A stretch of DNA of 64,000 nucleotides from Craterostigma plantagineum (Eukaryota > Streptophyta > Magnoliopsida > Lamiales > Linderniaceae), in the NCBI GenBank assembly GCA_027422505.1, contig JAPQWV010001585.1, positions 1-64,000 on the forward strand. Reading direction: 5' to 3'. Position 1 is the first letter of the stretch. Every line of letters begins with the position of its first letter. The notes below the pieces were generated by a model. The model made no database searches, had not been told where the DNA came from, and worked only from the letters and a program-made list of their open reading frames with translations. A program made the position numbers and the translations under genes. This document shows, in pieces, positions 22,819 through 34,053 of this stretch.

Positions 22819-22952
22819 ACCCTATCCTGATTGTCCTATGGCCAATAAATTATACAACATAGAAGTTCACATAGACTTAACACTTACTTGCAAGGCCGCT
22901 CCCGCTCTTTTGGGTGTGTGTGTGTGGACAGTCTACAGAACCTGTGACCGAA
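22819..22952 (-). other. Gypsy-2 leader
   Basis: A short untranslated stretch between primer-binding site and gag start. It contains a purine-pyrimidine run (GTGT/CACA) near 22915-22925 and nothing else I recognise. Confidence 0.7.
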
Positions 22953-22964
22953 GCTCTGATACCA
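22953..22964 (-). other. Primer-binding site of Gypsy-2
   Basis: The plus strand reads GCTCTGATACCA, the complement of TGGTATCAGAGC, a full 12-base match to the initiator Met-tRNA 3' end, three bases from the LTR. Confidence 0.95.
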
Positions 22965-22967
22965 CCC

Positions 22968-25804
22968 TGTGACGCCCCGACTTCCTAACCGCCTAACCTA
23001 GCGCATTTCTACGTGCCTAGCGAGTTTGCAAATAAAGAAGTGCACCGAAAACGCGTACAAATTTTTCATTTTTCTTATATCGAATGAAACATTGTTCTAT
23101 ACAGGACAAAAGAATGCATGTCGAACATCAGGTTCCAGACATGGTCTAACTACAACGGCGAAGGTGTGTCGCACAACAAAAGCTCCTATGCGCCCGGCCT
23201 CACAGGTCGTCATCCACACACACACGTCCACCCCCAAAAGCAGCACGAAGCTCCCAAAGGTTGGCCTAGCCTTCAAGACGCGGTCACATACCGTGATCGC
23301 CGTGCCTACAACACACAATGTAAGGAATGAGCCACCGAGGCTCAGTAAGCAGAAATCATGCATGTATGCACGTGTCGCTCCCCCGCATCGGCAATCCGCG
23401 CCGATGTATATAACACTCGCAAAGGCAATCCACGCCGATGCACATAACGCTCGCAAAGGCAAATCGCGCCGATGCATATAACATCCGTACCAACGTACTC
23501 AGACTAATGTCACTCAGGGCCCTCGGCTAATCTCACTATGCACCACAAAGAGCTCACGTCCACCGGGGACAAATAGACAGCGGTCCACACCGGATGGCCA
23601 TGCCCTAGGATGCACATCGTTCCCCTAGGTCGCCATATGTACCCGGTCGTACCCGACTGCCGGCGGTCGCTCACGCTGGTAGCCCACTCTGAGGTTGCCT
23701 ACCCCAGGTTTCCACCCTGTGTCGCTTATACCCTCAGGTCGCACCCTCCAGGTCGCACCTTACCGCCACGGGCCATGCCCAAATCCTATCTATAGGATAT
23801 CAATATATATATATATCTAAAATAATAGTACGACGACGCTAAAACGCCGCCCTGGTAGCATAGTAGACAGCCCCTGACTCAACTACGAGTCGACACCCTT
23901 GCCCACATCGGCAAGTCCTCGTCGCGTACAAGCGACACCTTATTACGCACACTCAATCCCACGACCCTCCCTCACGAGTTCGTGTGTGCACGTGAATATG
24001 CATATGCAGATGCAGGTAAATGCAACGTAGACTTACCACATTTAAATACTTTAATCAATTCACTACTTCATGAAACCACGTAAGCACATAGTCACGCAAA
24101 TTAGGCACGTAAAACAAGTTGTGTGTCGTAGTTGGACTTCTACTTACCTGGAGTCCGTAGATTAGCAGTCACTTGACCCGTAAGTGTTCCTAAGTCCCGA
24201 CCTTAGGCATGAAATATTGGTGTCAGTGCGCTATTTTATTTAATGGTTTAGGTATGCTAATCTTCGAGCCCTAAATGTATATCATAGGTTAAAATAGATT
24301 TCGAGTTGTTGGTTAAATTAAATCTCGACATTATAAGAAAATCTCGAGCTATTGTTTTCGAAATAAATCTCGGGTCTGATAAATCTCGAGCTTGATCTCG
24401 AGATTTTTAGGTGAATTTATATATATAATAGGCCTCGACATTGTTATCGACATTCGAAACAGAAAATGTCGACATGTCTCAACATGGATCTCGATATTTA
24501 TTATTTGTTGACCTCGACATTTATTTTGGTAAGGGTTCGACATTTGGGCTGTTGAAGGATCTCGACATTTCATAAGGGCTCGACATTTTGACCTCTCGAC
24601 ATTATCTTCCAGTTCGACATTTTTTTCCAAATAGAAGGACTCGACATCTCTAAATGTCGATAAATGATATGTAAAAATCTCGGCATAGCTTGTAAAGAAA
24701 TCTCGATAGTAAACTCGACATTTAGTAAATCTCGGTATCTAACTCGACATTTTTATTCCTTTTATCTCGACATTTTGAAACTGAGAAATGTCGACATGAA
24801 TTTGACATTTAAGGTATTGAAAGATCTCGACATTAGCTGAGGCTCGACATTTTATTTCGACATTTCTAATAGGGAATGTCGATATGAATTTTAACGTAAA
24901 TCTCGACATTTTTAACTATCTTAGCTCGATATTACAACTCGACATTTTTACTATCTTAGCTCGACAATTCGACATTTTCATACATTTCGATCTTCGAATG
25001 TTCTTCACTTTTGGTCGAAACTTTCGACTGCTCATCTTCTCAAAATTAAATCGTAACCCCTCTTTTTATATTTCATAAGCTCCATGGTATTTTATTCAAC
25101 CCAAAAACGCCTAGAGCTAGCTCAAAATAATTTAAGTTAACCCAATTCTAAGAAATTCAAGGGTTTCCCCAACCTTATGATTTCGTCCTCCACATTTATA
25201 GCTTTGCCATCTACAATACACCCATATTTATTAAGCTTCAAACGTAAAGTGTAGGTTTAGAGATTTTCTACCTCCTCCAAAGCACAAAGTCGATTTCGTC
25301 TCTCTCCTTTCTTGGCTTGAGCTTTCGTTAGTTCCTTGGCTAGGGGTTGAGTGGACTTGAAATGGCTTTCTAAGTGAGATTTAAGTGGCTAAGGCCTTAA
25401 GTCACGAAATATCCCTTAAATCAAGGGGTTTGTTTGCTAAAGTAAAGCCATTTCTAAGGGTATTGGGCAAATTTCTAAATTCCTAGCCCACTTGAGGCCC
25501 TTAAGTCACATTTTTATTCATGGCCTAGTTTCCATCTTGGGCCTATTTTGAAGTTCTAATTGAATTGGAACCTTGTAGCCCGACTAATTTTTGGGAGATT
25601 TCCTAAGCCACGTAAGTACGTAATTTTCCACACGAAATTCCACGTAGGTAATATGAGCACAAAATTAAGTGAATCGCATAGTCATGGCATTAATGCACCT
25701 ACTTCACACAAACGCACATAAATCGCATAAATGCACAGAGAGCACAAAATCATATTTCGCTAATTCATTGGCCCTAAAGACTTACGGGGAACCCAGGTGC
25801 TACA
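22968..25804 (-). repeat. 5' LTR of Gypsy-2
   Basis: This 2837-bp copy is nearly identical to 15460-18301. The CTCGACATT array lies at about 24312-24990. Differences include an extra TA pair in the TATATATA run near 23810 and a short deletion near 24961. The right end TGCTACA is followed by the duplicated TATAT. Confidence 0.95.
24312..24990 (-). repeat. CTCGACATT minisatellite in Gypsy-2 5' LTR
   Basis: Same array as 16805-17480. The two arrays differ at only a few positions, as expected if they were copied from one template at insertion. Confidence 0.87.
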
Positions 25805-25809
25805 TATAT
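25805..25809. other. Target-site duplication TATAT, right copy (Gypsy-2)
   Basis: It matches 15455-15459 and restores the reading of the SIRE-1 integrase-RT linker at this point. Confidence 0.93.
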
Positions 25810-26956
25810 CGGTCATGCACCACTGCACCTACAGTGGATTCTCCTCTGTTCGAGACCGACGTACCAAGTTCATCTCACACCTCTACCCCACCCGATTCAG
25901 ATTTGCCACAGAATACCGAAGAACCTACAGTGGTCCTCGAGGAAGTATCATCAGAGACGATCGATCCAAGTGCAGAATTGGAACTTCCTCAGACAAATGA
26001 TCAACGGAGACTATAGGCAATCTAGATCCACAGATGGCTGACGCATCTGCTACAGCCTTGCCTCATGAGCGCAAGTGGACTAGAGGTCACCCGGTCGATC
26101 AGATAATTGGCGATCCTTCGGATGGTGTGAGGACACGTCGCCAACACAGTCTTTTCAGTTGCTTCTTGAGCCAAAATGAGCCTACCAAAGTAGCGGACGC
26201 ACTTCGAGACCCGGATTGGACAATTGCAATGCAAGAGGAAATCAATCAATTCGAACGTCTTCAAGTGTGGACCTTGGTACCCCGTCCACATGGGAAAACA
26301 GTGGTCGGAACTAAATGGGTTTTCAGGAATAAGAAAAATGAAGATGGTGAAGTGATCCGGAACAAAGCAAGGCTAGTAGCTAAGGGATACAATCAACAGG
26401 GAGGCATCGACTACGACGAGACTTATGCTCCTGTTGCCCATATTGAAGCTATCCGCCTCCTGCTGGCCTATGCGGCTCACAAAGACTTCAAAGTCAATCA
26501 GATGGATGTTAAAACAGCTTTCTCCACGGCGTGTTAAAAGAAGAAGTCTACGTGGCTCAGCCGGATGGTTTCGTTGATCAAGAACATCCCGATCACGTCT
26601 ATCGTTTGGACAAAGCTCTCTATGGACTAAAACAAGCCCCACCTTGGTACGATGACCTGAGTGATTTCCTCGTGAAGTCTGGATTCATACGAGTAACGAT
26701 AGACACAACCCTCTTCATTAAATGGCATGACAAAGATCTGATGGTCGTCCAAGTATACGTCGACGACATCATCTTCGGATCAACAAATCCTCGGCTCTGC
26801 AAGAAGTTTGGAGATCTCATGAAGAGCAAATTAGAAATGAGTCACATGGGAGAGATGCAATTTTTCTTAGGCCTTCAGGTCAGACAGCTCAATGATGGAA
26901 TTTTCATCAGTCAAACAAAATATATCAAGGATATTTTGAAGAAGTTTCATCAATAA
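25810..26956 (+). pseudogene. pol: SIRE-1 reverse transcriptase (5' two-thirds)
   Basis: An acidic Ser/Thr/Pro-rich linker (LPQNTEEPTVVLEEVSSE) is followed, after a short break, by RT. RT begins with [20 protein letters not shown] and contains [41 protein letters not shown], and after a frameshift near 26525 the catalytic [12 protein letters not shown]. It ends near [14 protein letters not shown]. At that point another element begins, so the RT thumb and RNase H are lost. The sequence is typical of SIRE-clade copia elements. Confidence 0.9.
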
Positions 26957-27690
26957 GAAGACGTGACCAAGGGATCGAAGAAGAAGTCGAACAAGACAGG
27001 CGTGACCAAGGGTAGAGTCGACAAGAAGACGAAGACCACCAAGGTCGAAAGGTCGGGTGCAAAGCCCAGGGATAAGTACCTCTTTTGCCAGCAGTTGGGC
27101 CTTTGGAAGCGTGAATGTCCGAAGCTGGAGGCGTCTGACGCCTCAGGAAAACAATTAGTTTTTGAAGCTAATTGTTCTGTTTATTCTACTTCGTGGATAC
27201 TTGACTCAGGGGCTAGTTCCCACATTTGTGTTTTGAACCAAGGTCTAGAACGACGTAGGAAGCTTCGAGCTGGCGAGGTCTTGATCAACGTAGGTAGTGG
27301 ACATAGTGTACCAGCTACACACATGGGATCGAAGACCTTAGTCTTATCGTCATTACATTGTTTAGAACTTTCTGACGTTTTGGTTTTGCCCAAGGGGCTT
27401 AAAAACATTATTTTGATTCCTGTTTTGAGCAGACTAGGTTATGAATTCCGATTCATTGATAATGCTTGCCATATTTATTTTAGAAATGAAAATGTTGGAA
27501 ATGAGACGTTAATAAATGGTTTATATTACGTCAACTTAAAAGACAATGTTAAAACTGTAAATGCAATCACCAAATCATCGACTGCGTCGAACGATCGATA
27601 CATGTGGCACTTACGACTAGGTGAAGAAGCAGAAGTGAAGATTGAACAGATGGAAAAGGACGGTCTGATTAGCATAGTGTGAACAGGCCC
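26957..27690 (+). pseudogene. Copia-3 gag end and protease
   Basis: A Lys-rich segment leads to a degenerate zinc knuckle (LFCQQLGLWKREC). The first Cys and the His of the CCHC pattern are replaced, so it should not bind zinc. The retropepsin follows with SWILDSGASSHICV, and then a region with LVLPKGLKNI and NGLYYVNLK. The frame ends with the start of the integrase zinc domain (MWHLRLG), then a stop at 27682. Confidence 0.82.
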
Positions 27691-28700
27691 GATTTCTACC
27701 TGTCAGTCTTGTACCTTAGGGAAAATGACCAAGTCGCCCTTCACAGGGACTTTCACTAGGGCCACGGAAGTGTTGGGTTTGATCCACACTGACGTATGCG
27801 GACCATTTAAAGTAACAGCTCGAGGTAATTGCCGCTACTTCATAACGTTCACGGACGATTTCTCCCGCTACGGGAATGTCTATTTGATGAGACAAAAGTC
27901 CAAAGCTCTTGAAATGTTCAAAGAGTATAAAGCATTAGTGGAGAAGCAAACTGACAAGCTCATTAAAGCCGTTCGGTCAGATCGAGGCGGTGAATACATG
28001 AGCCTTGAGTTTGATGCATTTCTTAGAGAAAATGGCATCATCATATAGTTTTGCCCGCCAGGCACACCGCAATTGAATGGCGTGGACGGAGAAACCGAAC
28101 GCTTTTAGATATGGCTCGGTCGATGATGAGTTACACAGATCTCCCCATTTCTTTGTGGGGATATGCATTAGAAACAGCTGCCTATATCCTTAACAGGATA
28201 CCTACTCGCTCTGCCGACAAGATTCCTTACAAGGCTTGGCATAATCGTAAGGCGAGTCTGAATCACATCAGGGTCTAGGGTTGCCCCGCCTTTGTGAAAA
28301 AATTGATGGCATATAAGCTTGAATCAAGATCATTAATGGCAAGATTCGTCGGATATCCCGAGGACTCAATGGGGTATTGCTTCTTCGTCCCAGACGAACA
28401 CAGGGTGTTCGTCACTTTACACGATACTTTCTTGGAGAAAGAATTCGTAGGCAAAGGCGGTAAAGGACGAGAAATAACTCTAATAGAGTTAGAGGATGAA
28501 TCGACTCCTATTCCAGAGTCGTTGGATGACGTTCCAGAAAACCCGGCCCAGCCGCAATTGCGTAGGTCCAGTAGGATATCTTATATGCCTGAGAGATATG
28601 GTATGGTACACGTCGAGCATGGGATGCTACGACTGAGGATGCGTCGGGGACGATCCCGTCACCTACGACTAGGCAATTGCTGGTACAGACTCCCTCAAGT
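27691..28700 (+). pseudogene. Copia-3 integrase
   Basis: Fragments in shifted frames give CQSCTLGKMTKSPF (zinc domain end), LGLIHTDVCGPF (first catalytic D), FTDDFSRYG, VRSDRGGEYMSLEF (second D), and then NRTLLDMARSMMSYTDLP in another frame where the catalytic Glu would lie. The C-terminal part includes ARFVGYPEDSMGYCF. Stops at about 28046 and 28276 and at least two shifts make it inactive. Confidence 0.82.
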
Positions 28701-30210
28701 GGCTTGAGGCTATGCAGGCGGAAATGGACTCGATGCACACAAACGAGGTTTGGACTCTTGTAGACCTACCTAATGGTTTTAGACCAATTGGCAATAAATG
28801 GATCTACAAGAAAAAGATTGGATCTGATGGACAGGTGGAGACGTACAAAGCTAGGCTTGTTGCGAAAGGGTATAGTCAGAAAGAGGGAATTGACTATGAG
28901 GAAACCTTCTCACCTGTCGCAATGATAAAGTCCATTCGAATCATGCTTGCGATAGCAGCACACTACGACTATGAGATCTGGCAGATGGACATAAAGACCG
29001 CTTTCCTGAATGGATTCCTCCAGGAGGAAATCTATGGAGCAGCCCAAGGGTTTTACGTCAGAAGCAGATGCTCGAAAAGCGTACAAACTGAATCGGTCCA
29101 TTTATGGGCTGAAATAGGCTTCAAGGAGTTGGAATCTTCGGTTCGATGAAGTATTTAAGAACTACGGACTCATAAAGAATGAAGACGAGCCCTGTGTTTA
29201 CAGAAAGGCCAGTGGGTGTAAGGTGTCGTTTCTAGTATTGTACGTAGATGATATCCTTTTGATAGGAAACGACATTGGGATGTTCTCAGAGATTAAAGCT
29301 TCGCTTTCAAATGAATTCCCTATGAAAGACCTCGGAGAAGCGACCTATATTCTAGGAATTCGCCTATTTAGAGATAGGGCGAAAAGGTCAATAGGCTTGT
29401 CCCAGGCCTTTTACTTAGATAAAGTGCTTAAAAGGTTTAAAATGGACGAGTCTAAGAAAGGGTTCCTACCTGTGAGGCATGGGATTCATCTCTCAAACGC
29501 TAAGTCTCCTCAGAATGAGGTACAAAGACAAGAGATGAGTGGAGTCCCGTATGCTTCAGCTGTGGGTAGCCTGATGTACGCGATGCTTTGCACACGACCA
29601 GACATAGCGTACGCTGTGGGCGTATTGAGTAGGTTTCAGACTAATCCTGGTAAGGAACATTGTGCGGCAGCCGAAGTACCTTAGACAGACTAAGGACTTG
29701 ATACTGATTTATGGCCCAGGAGAATTGGAAGTAGATTGATATACAGATTCGGACTTCCAATCAGATATGGATGACTGAAAGTCTACTTCGGGTTTTGTCT
29801 TTACGCTCAATGGTGGGGCAGTGTCTTGTAAAAGTTCCACGCAAAGCACGACTACAGATTCCACCACTGAGGCAGAGTATATCGCAGCTTCAGAAGCTGC
29901 CAAGGAGGGTGTTTGGATGCGCAAGTTTCTGGAGGAACTACAAGTGGTACCTAGCATCGTGGATCGCCCACTGCCATTGTGGTGCGACAACAGCGGGGCT
30001 ATTGCATGAGCTAAGGAACCACGTGCTCACAGTAAATCCAAACACATAGAGAGAAAATACCACGTGCTGCGTGGGTTTGTTGAAAATGGCTCAATAGCCA
30101 TGCAGAATATTGCCTCTGTAGAGAATGCAGCGGACCTGTTCACGAAGCCACTCCCACAGGCAGTGCTCGATCGACACCTCGATAGAATGGGGTTAAGATA
30201 TGATAACACG
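28701..30210 (+). pseudogene. Copia-3 reverse transcriptase and RNase H
   Basis: RT reads [40 protein letters not shown] and MDIKTAFLNGFLQEEI, then breaks near 29040-29220. It resumes with the catalytic LVLYVDDILLIG and continues to CTRPDIAYAVGVLSRF. RNase H follows after a second break, with FTLNGGAVSCKSS, TEAEYIAASEAAKEGVW and LWCDNSGAIA, then one stop and SKHIERKYHVLRGFV. It ends just before the polypurine tract. Confidence 0.85.
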
Positions 30211-30221
30211 TAGCATTAATG

Positions 30222-30233
30222 CAAGTGGGAGAT
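30222..30233 (+). other. Polypurine tract of Copia-3
   Basis: CAAGTGGGAGAT directly precedes the LTR start TGTTGATG, a standard copia arrangement. Confidence 0.88.
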
Positions 30234-32585
30234 TGTTGATGTATATGCCCTAAATGCCGTACGAGGACTGGGAGTACGAGGGCAATTTGCTAATGTGTAG
30301 TGTTTAGTGACGTAATTTGATTACTTCAATTAATGGAATGACTTTATTTATCATTAATTAATTATTGGATGAATAAATTAAAAGGCAAATTATTAATTAG
30401 TCTAAAGATTTCACCTTGCAGTCTGTGTGGATAAGACAATTTAATAAAACCCAAATACTGGCAGTTCAGTTACTGATTCTGTGGGGACAGAGAGGGGCAC
30501 AGTAAGCTGAGATACTGCAATATTAAAATAGTCCACAAGTCTAAGTCTCCAGTAGGGTGACTGGAATGACACGTACGACTTGTTTGTCAATGGGTCCAAT
30601 ATGGTTGTGTCAACCGTTCACTTGGGAAGTGGGAGCCCATGACAATGATACAAGATGAATCAGGGGATTATCTATATTTGGACACTAACTCGTAATCGAA
30701 CGATCACACGCTTGGATTGTCCTTGATCGAACGATTGATAGTTGTAGTATGCGTGAACCTTAGACCGAAAGGGTTAACTTGGGGTTGATCTTGAGGTCTT
30801 GACTTGTCACTAGTTTGCTAGGCATGTCTTGTCGGTGGCATGGGTAAGCTGAGATACTGCAATATTAAAATAGTCCACAAGTCTAAGTCTCCAGTAGGGT
30901 GACTGGAATGACACGTACAACTTGTTTGTCGATGGGACCAATATGGTTGTGCCAACCGTTCACTTGGGAAGTGGGAGCCCATGACAATGATACAAGATGA
31001 ATCAGGGGATTATCTATATTTGGACACTGACTCGTAATCGAATGATCACACGCTTGGATTGTCCTTGATCGAACGATTGATAGTAGTAGTATGCGTGAAC
31101 CTTAGACCGAAAGGGTTAACTTGGGATTGATCTTGAGGTCTTGACTTGTCACTAGTTTGCTAGGCCCGTCTTGCCGGTGGCATGGGTCAGCGACGAAATG
31201 CGGTCTTGACTTTTCGATGTGATTGTCGGTTGAACCGCGGAGCGGGATTTACGGTCTCGATTAAATTAGAGGTTAACGTCCTATGGCAAGTTTAATGTGT
31301 GGGAATTTATCCAGGTCTCTGGCCAGAGCATATAACTGACTCATGATAGTCATGGAGTGCAGTTTCAGAACTTTCACCGACATAAACGACATAGAGTCGA
31401 GTTCTGTAAGTTTGACTGTGCGTGACTTTCACTCGATCGGGACAACGTAAAGGGTTTATACGTATGACGAAAATCAACAATTGGTTCTTGGATTATGATT
31501 AGATCAAATTCGTTATCAACTTGGGATCTGTTCGGTACCACGGGGCTGGCTAGGTGAACACCGAACTCCTAGATACCTCCTGGGCCGGTTGAGACGAACC
31601 AAGAGAGTCGGGCTTAAAAAGGGCAATCGATACAACATCGTCATCAGAGAGAGACAAGGCTAGGTCCTAGATTGTGACATTAGGGTTTGGGGCTTGCTTG
31701 ATCGGCCGAAAATACTAAGTTTGACTAGTGAGGGGTAAAATGGTCTTTTCACGTCATGATATATTTTTTAAATTAAATATTTGATATTGAATATTTAGTA
31801 TATAATTTAAATTAGATTTAGATCTTTATTATTTTCTTAGAGAAATAGTATTAGTAATGTATATCGGATATATATATAAGTTTCGAATTTTTATTAGATA
31901 AAATTTCGAAAATTATTAAATATATTTATATTGGGTATTGTATATTTAAAATATACTAAATAGGGTATTTTATTTCATTTAGGTATTGGATAATTAATTA
32001 ATTAAATATAAAGTTTGAATTTTGAATTCATTACTTGGTAAAACGAAGACTTGGTAAAAGGGGAGGTTTGAGGATTTTTCTCCACCCACCTTAACCTATT
32101 TTTGGCTAATCCTAAGAGGTATAAAGAAGGATTTTTGAGATCCTAAAGTTGGTGGAAGCTAACTTTTCAAAATACAAGCAAAAGAGAGTAAAACCTAAGA
32201 GTTTTCTCCTCTCACCACTTCTCTCTCGCACTCTCTCTCTCGGGGGCAGCAAGCAGTTCGTTCTTGGCCTAGCCGCATATGCAAGAACAGCTGCGACGCT
32301 AGTAAGGTGCCGGCATGACGATCTTGCGCAAAGAAGGCATCCCGTTCGTGTGCTTTTGGCGTAGGAGAGGGGCACTACGCCTCGGGGATTCGAAGGATTT
32401 GAAGCTAGCCATCGTTAAGAGATTTCAACAAGGTATCATGGCTGATCTCTTGTCTCTTTATGTCAATATGTTCTCGTGTTTGTAGCCGAGCGATCTTGGA
32501 TAGGCGGGAAACCTCGTAAGATTTTAAAATTCCGCCGTTATAGGAACGTGGGTCTAGAGACCCTCGAGGATTCCCAACTCAAACA
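30234..32585 (+). repeat. 3' LTR of Copia-3 (LTR family D)
   Basis: It starts TGTTGATGTATATGCC and ends near CTCAAACA. The right boundary is set by the neighbouring minus-strand integrase, which begins exactly there. It contains a 342-bp tandem duplication, an AT-rich middle (31750-32050) and a likely TATA box near 32117 (GGTATAAAG). Parts from about 30700 to 31630 align with LTR copy A at 34540-35080, so D and A are related, diverged families. Confidence 0.8.
30502..31185 (+). repeat. 342-bp tandem duplication inside LTR D
   Basis: The unit 30502-30843 (starting GTAAGCTGAGATACTGC) is repeated directly at 30844-31185 with only about ten differences. No spacer lies between the units, and both end with GGTGGCATGG. 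Confidence 0.92.
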
Positions 32586-34053
32586 TCCGTGCGGATCAAA
32601 CCGAGAAGTTCTGCGGCTCTCGTGAGAGTCCCTGTGAAGGGCGACTTGGTCATCTTTCCAAGGATACAAGATTCGCAAGTCGGATAGGGATCAGACCCAA
32701 GCGATTTTATAAGCCGGTTTTCTCCAACTCAAGAATCTTCTGTTCTCCATCATGACCGGTCGAAGATGCCACAACAGTCTCGATTTCGACTCCAATTTTC
32801 GTTTGTTGGTGATTGTATTCACTGTTTTTGTTTTATCTTCGACATTGAGATAATACAATCCATTCAGTAATCATGCACTTTCGACACTATTTCCAAAATA
32901 AATATTGCATTTATTATTACTAAAATGGGACTCGTAACCTTTTTCGCTCAAAACGAGAATAGAAACAATATTCTTAAGCCCTTGGGCAAAACTAAACTGT
33001 CGAAAAGTAGTAAACCATGTTTAGTAGATAAAATGAGAGTTCTTGATCCAATGTGGGTCGCAACCACACTATGTCTGCTTACTATGTTGATCATGATCTC
33101 TTGGTTCGCCAGCTTCCTACTTCGTTTCAGACCCTGGATCAAAACACAGTTGTGAGCATTAGCTCCAGAGTATAAGATCCACGAAGTGGAATATACCGTC
33201 ATAGAACAATTAGTTTCTAAAACATAAAATTCTTTACCTGAGGCGGCTAGCTTCGGGCAATCGTGCTTCCAATGGCCGAGCTCGTTGCAGTGAAGGCATT
33301 TGTCCGTCGGCTTGGTGCCTTTAAACACGTTCTCCTTGGCCTTGCCTTTTGAAATTCGTCATTTGGCTTAGTGGGCTTGTCCGACTTTTTCTTTCTACTC
33401 GACCCTCAAGTCTTAGAATTCACGACAAGAACAACTTCCTTTCCTTTCACCTTCTTTATTCAAGTCTGCGCCGGCGACAACTAGTTCATCAACCCAGTTA
33501 ATGTCATCTTGGCCCTTTGTTCAGATTAAAATTCGCAATGAACGAATTGAAGGAAGGTGGGAGCGACTGAAGTATGAGATCGTCATGGAACTCGTTATCC
33601 ATGATAATGTCCAGTGCCTCGAGTCTTTCGATCCAATCGATCATCTTGAGCTCATGCTCTCTGACGACACTACCTCAGCCATTTTTCAATGAAATAGTTT
33701 CTCCATCAGGGAATAGCGAGCACTCCTGGAATGTTCGCCAAAAAGCTCCTTCAAATGAAGCCAAATGGCACCCACTTCCATTTCCGAGCGAGTGTGCTGC
33801 AATTCATTGCTCAAGGAAAGCAGTATATAACCCTTGGACTTTGGCTCTTCTATCTGCCATTCGGCATACGCAGCCCGGTCCTCGTCACTCGCATCAGCCC
33901 CTGGGACTTGCGGTATAGGGGAATCGAGGACATAAGTTAGACTCCATACCTAGGACTATCCTCAGTTTACGGAGCCAGTCCACGTGGTTTGGTCCCACCA
34001 AATAGTTTCTCTCAAGCAACTTAGTAATAATGTTCGTCATTGCAGTAAATAGA
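32586..34053 (-). pseudogene. Minus-strand copia gag-protease-integrase fragment (Copia-4)
   Basis: Reading leftward from the ATG at 34040, gag starts MTNIITKLLERNYLVGPNHV and continues with IWLHLKELFGEHSRSARYSLMEK, broken by shifts. A knuckle (CLHCNELGHWKHDC) with all four ligands lies near 33290. The protease has SWILYSGANAH, where the catalytic Asp is replaced by Tyr. The beginning of integrase (LLGLIRTDV) is cut by the end of LTR D near 32586. The gag start lies only about 14 bp from LTR copy A, which faces the other way, so its own 5' LTR and primer site are gone. Confidence 0.82.

Larger units (their letters stand above)
15460..25804 (-). mobile_element. Gypsy-2: complete young Tekay/Del-like chromovirus
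   Basis: This 10.3-kb element has two almost identical 2.84-kb LTRs, a perfect primer-binding site and polypurine tract, gag, protease, RT, RNase H, integrase and chromodomain, and a 5-bp target duplication. I count about 18-20 differences between the LTRs, roughly 99.3% identity. With a commonly used plant rate of 1.3e-8 substitutions per site per year this suggests about 0.25 million years, an inference only. Despite its youth the polyprotein has one stop and two single-base frameshifts. Confidence 0.95.
9452..26956 (+). mobile_element. SIRE-1: SIRE-like Ty1/copia element, split by Gypsy-2
   Basis: The parts in order are LTR, primer-binding site, 1-kb leader, gag, coiled-coil and basic linker, protease, integrase and RT. 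The order integrase before RT defines Ty1/copia. The RT lead-in ([16 protein letters not shown]) and the long gag extension point to the SIRE lineage. The element is interrupted at 15459 by a complete gypsy insertion and resumes at 25805. It ends abruptly at about 26956, so RNase H, any envelope-like frame and the 3' LTR are absent. Frameshifts lie near 12780, 13472-14014 and 26525. Confidence 0.88.
26957..32585 (+). mobile_element. Copia-3: 5'-truncated Ty1/copia with its 3' LTR
   Basis: Its parts are a gag zinc-knuckle remnant, protease, integrase, RT, RNase H, polypurine tract and a 2.35-kb LTR. The 5' LTR and most of gag are missing and the left edge is fused directly to SIRE-1 RT. Several stops and frameshifts affect integrase and RT. 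Its sequence differs strongly from the SIRE copies, so it is a separate copia lineage; the gag-protease of the minus-strand fragment at 32586-34053 is its close relative. Confidence 0.85.
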
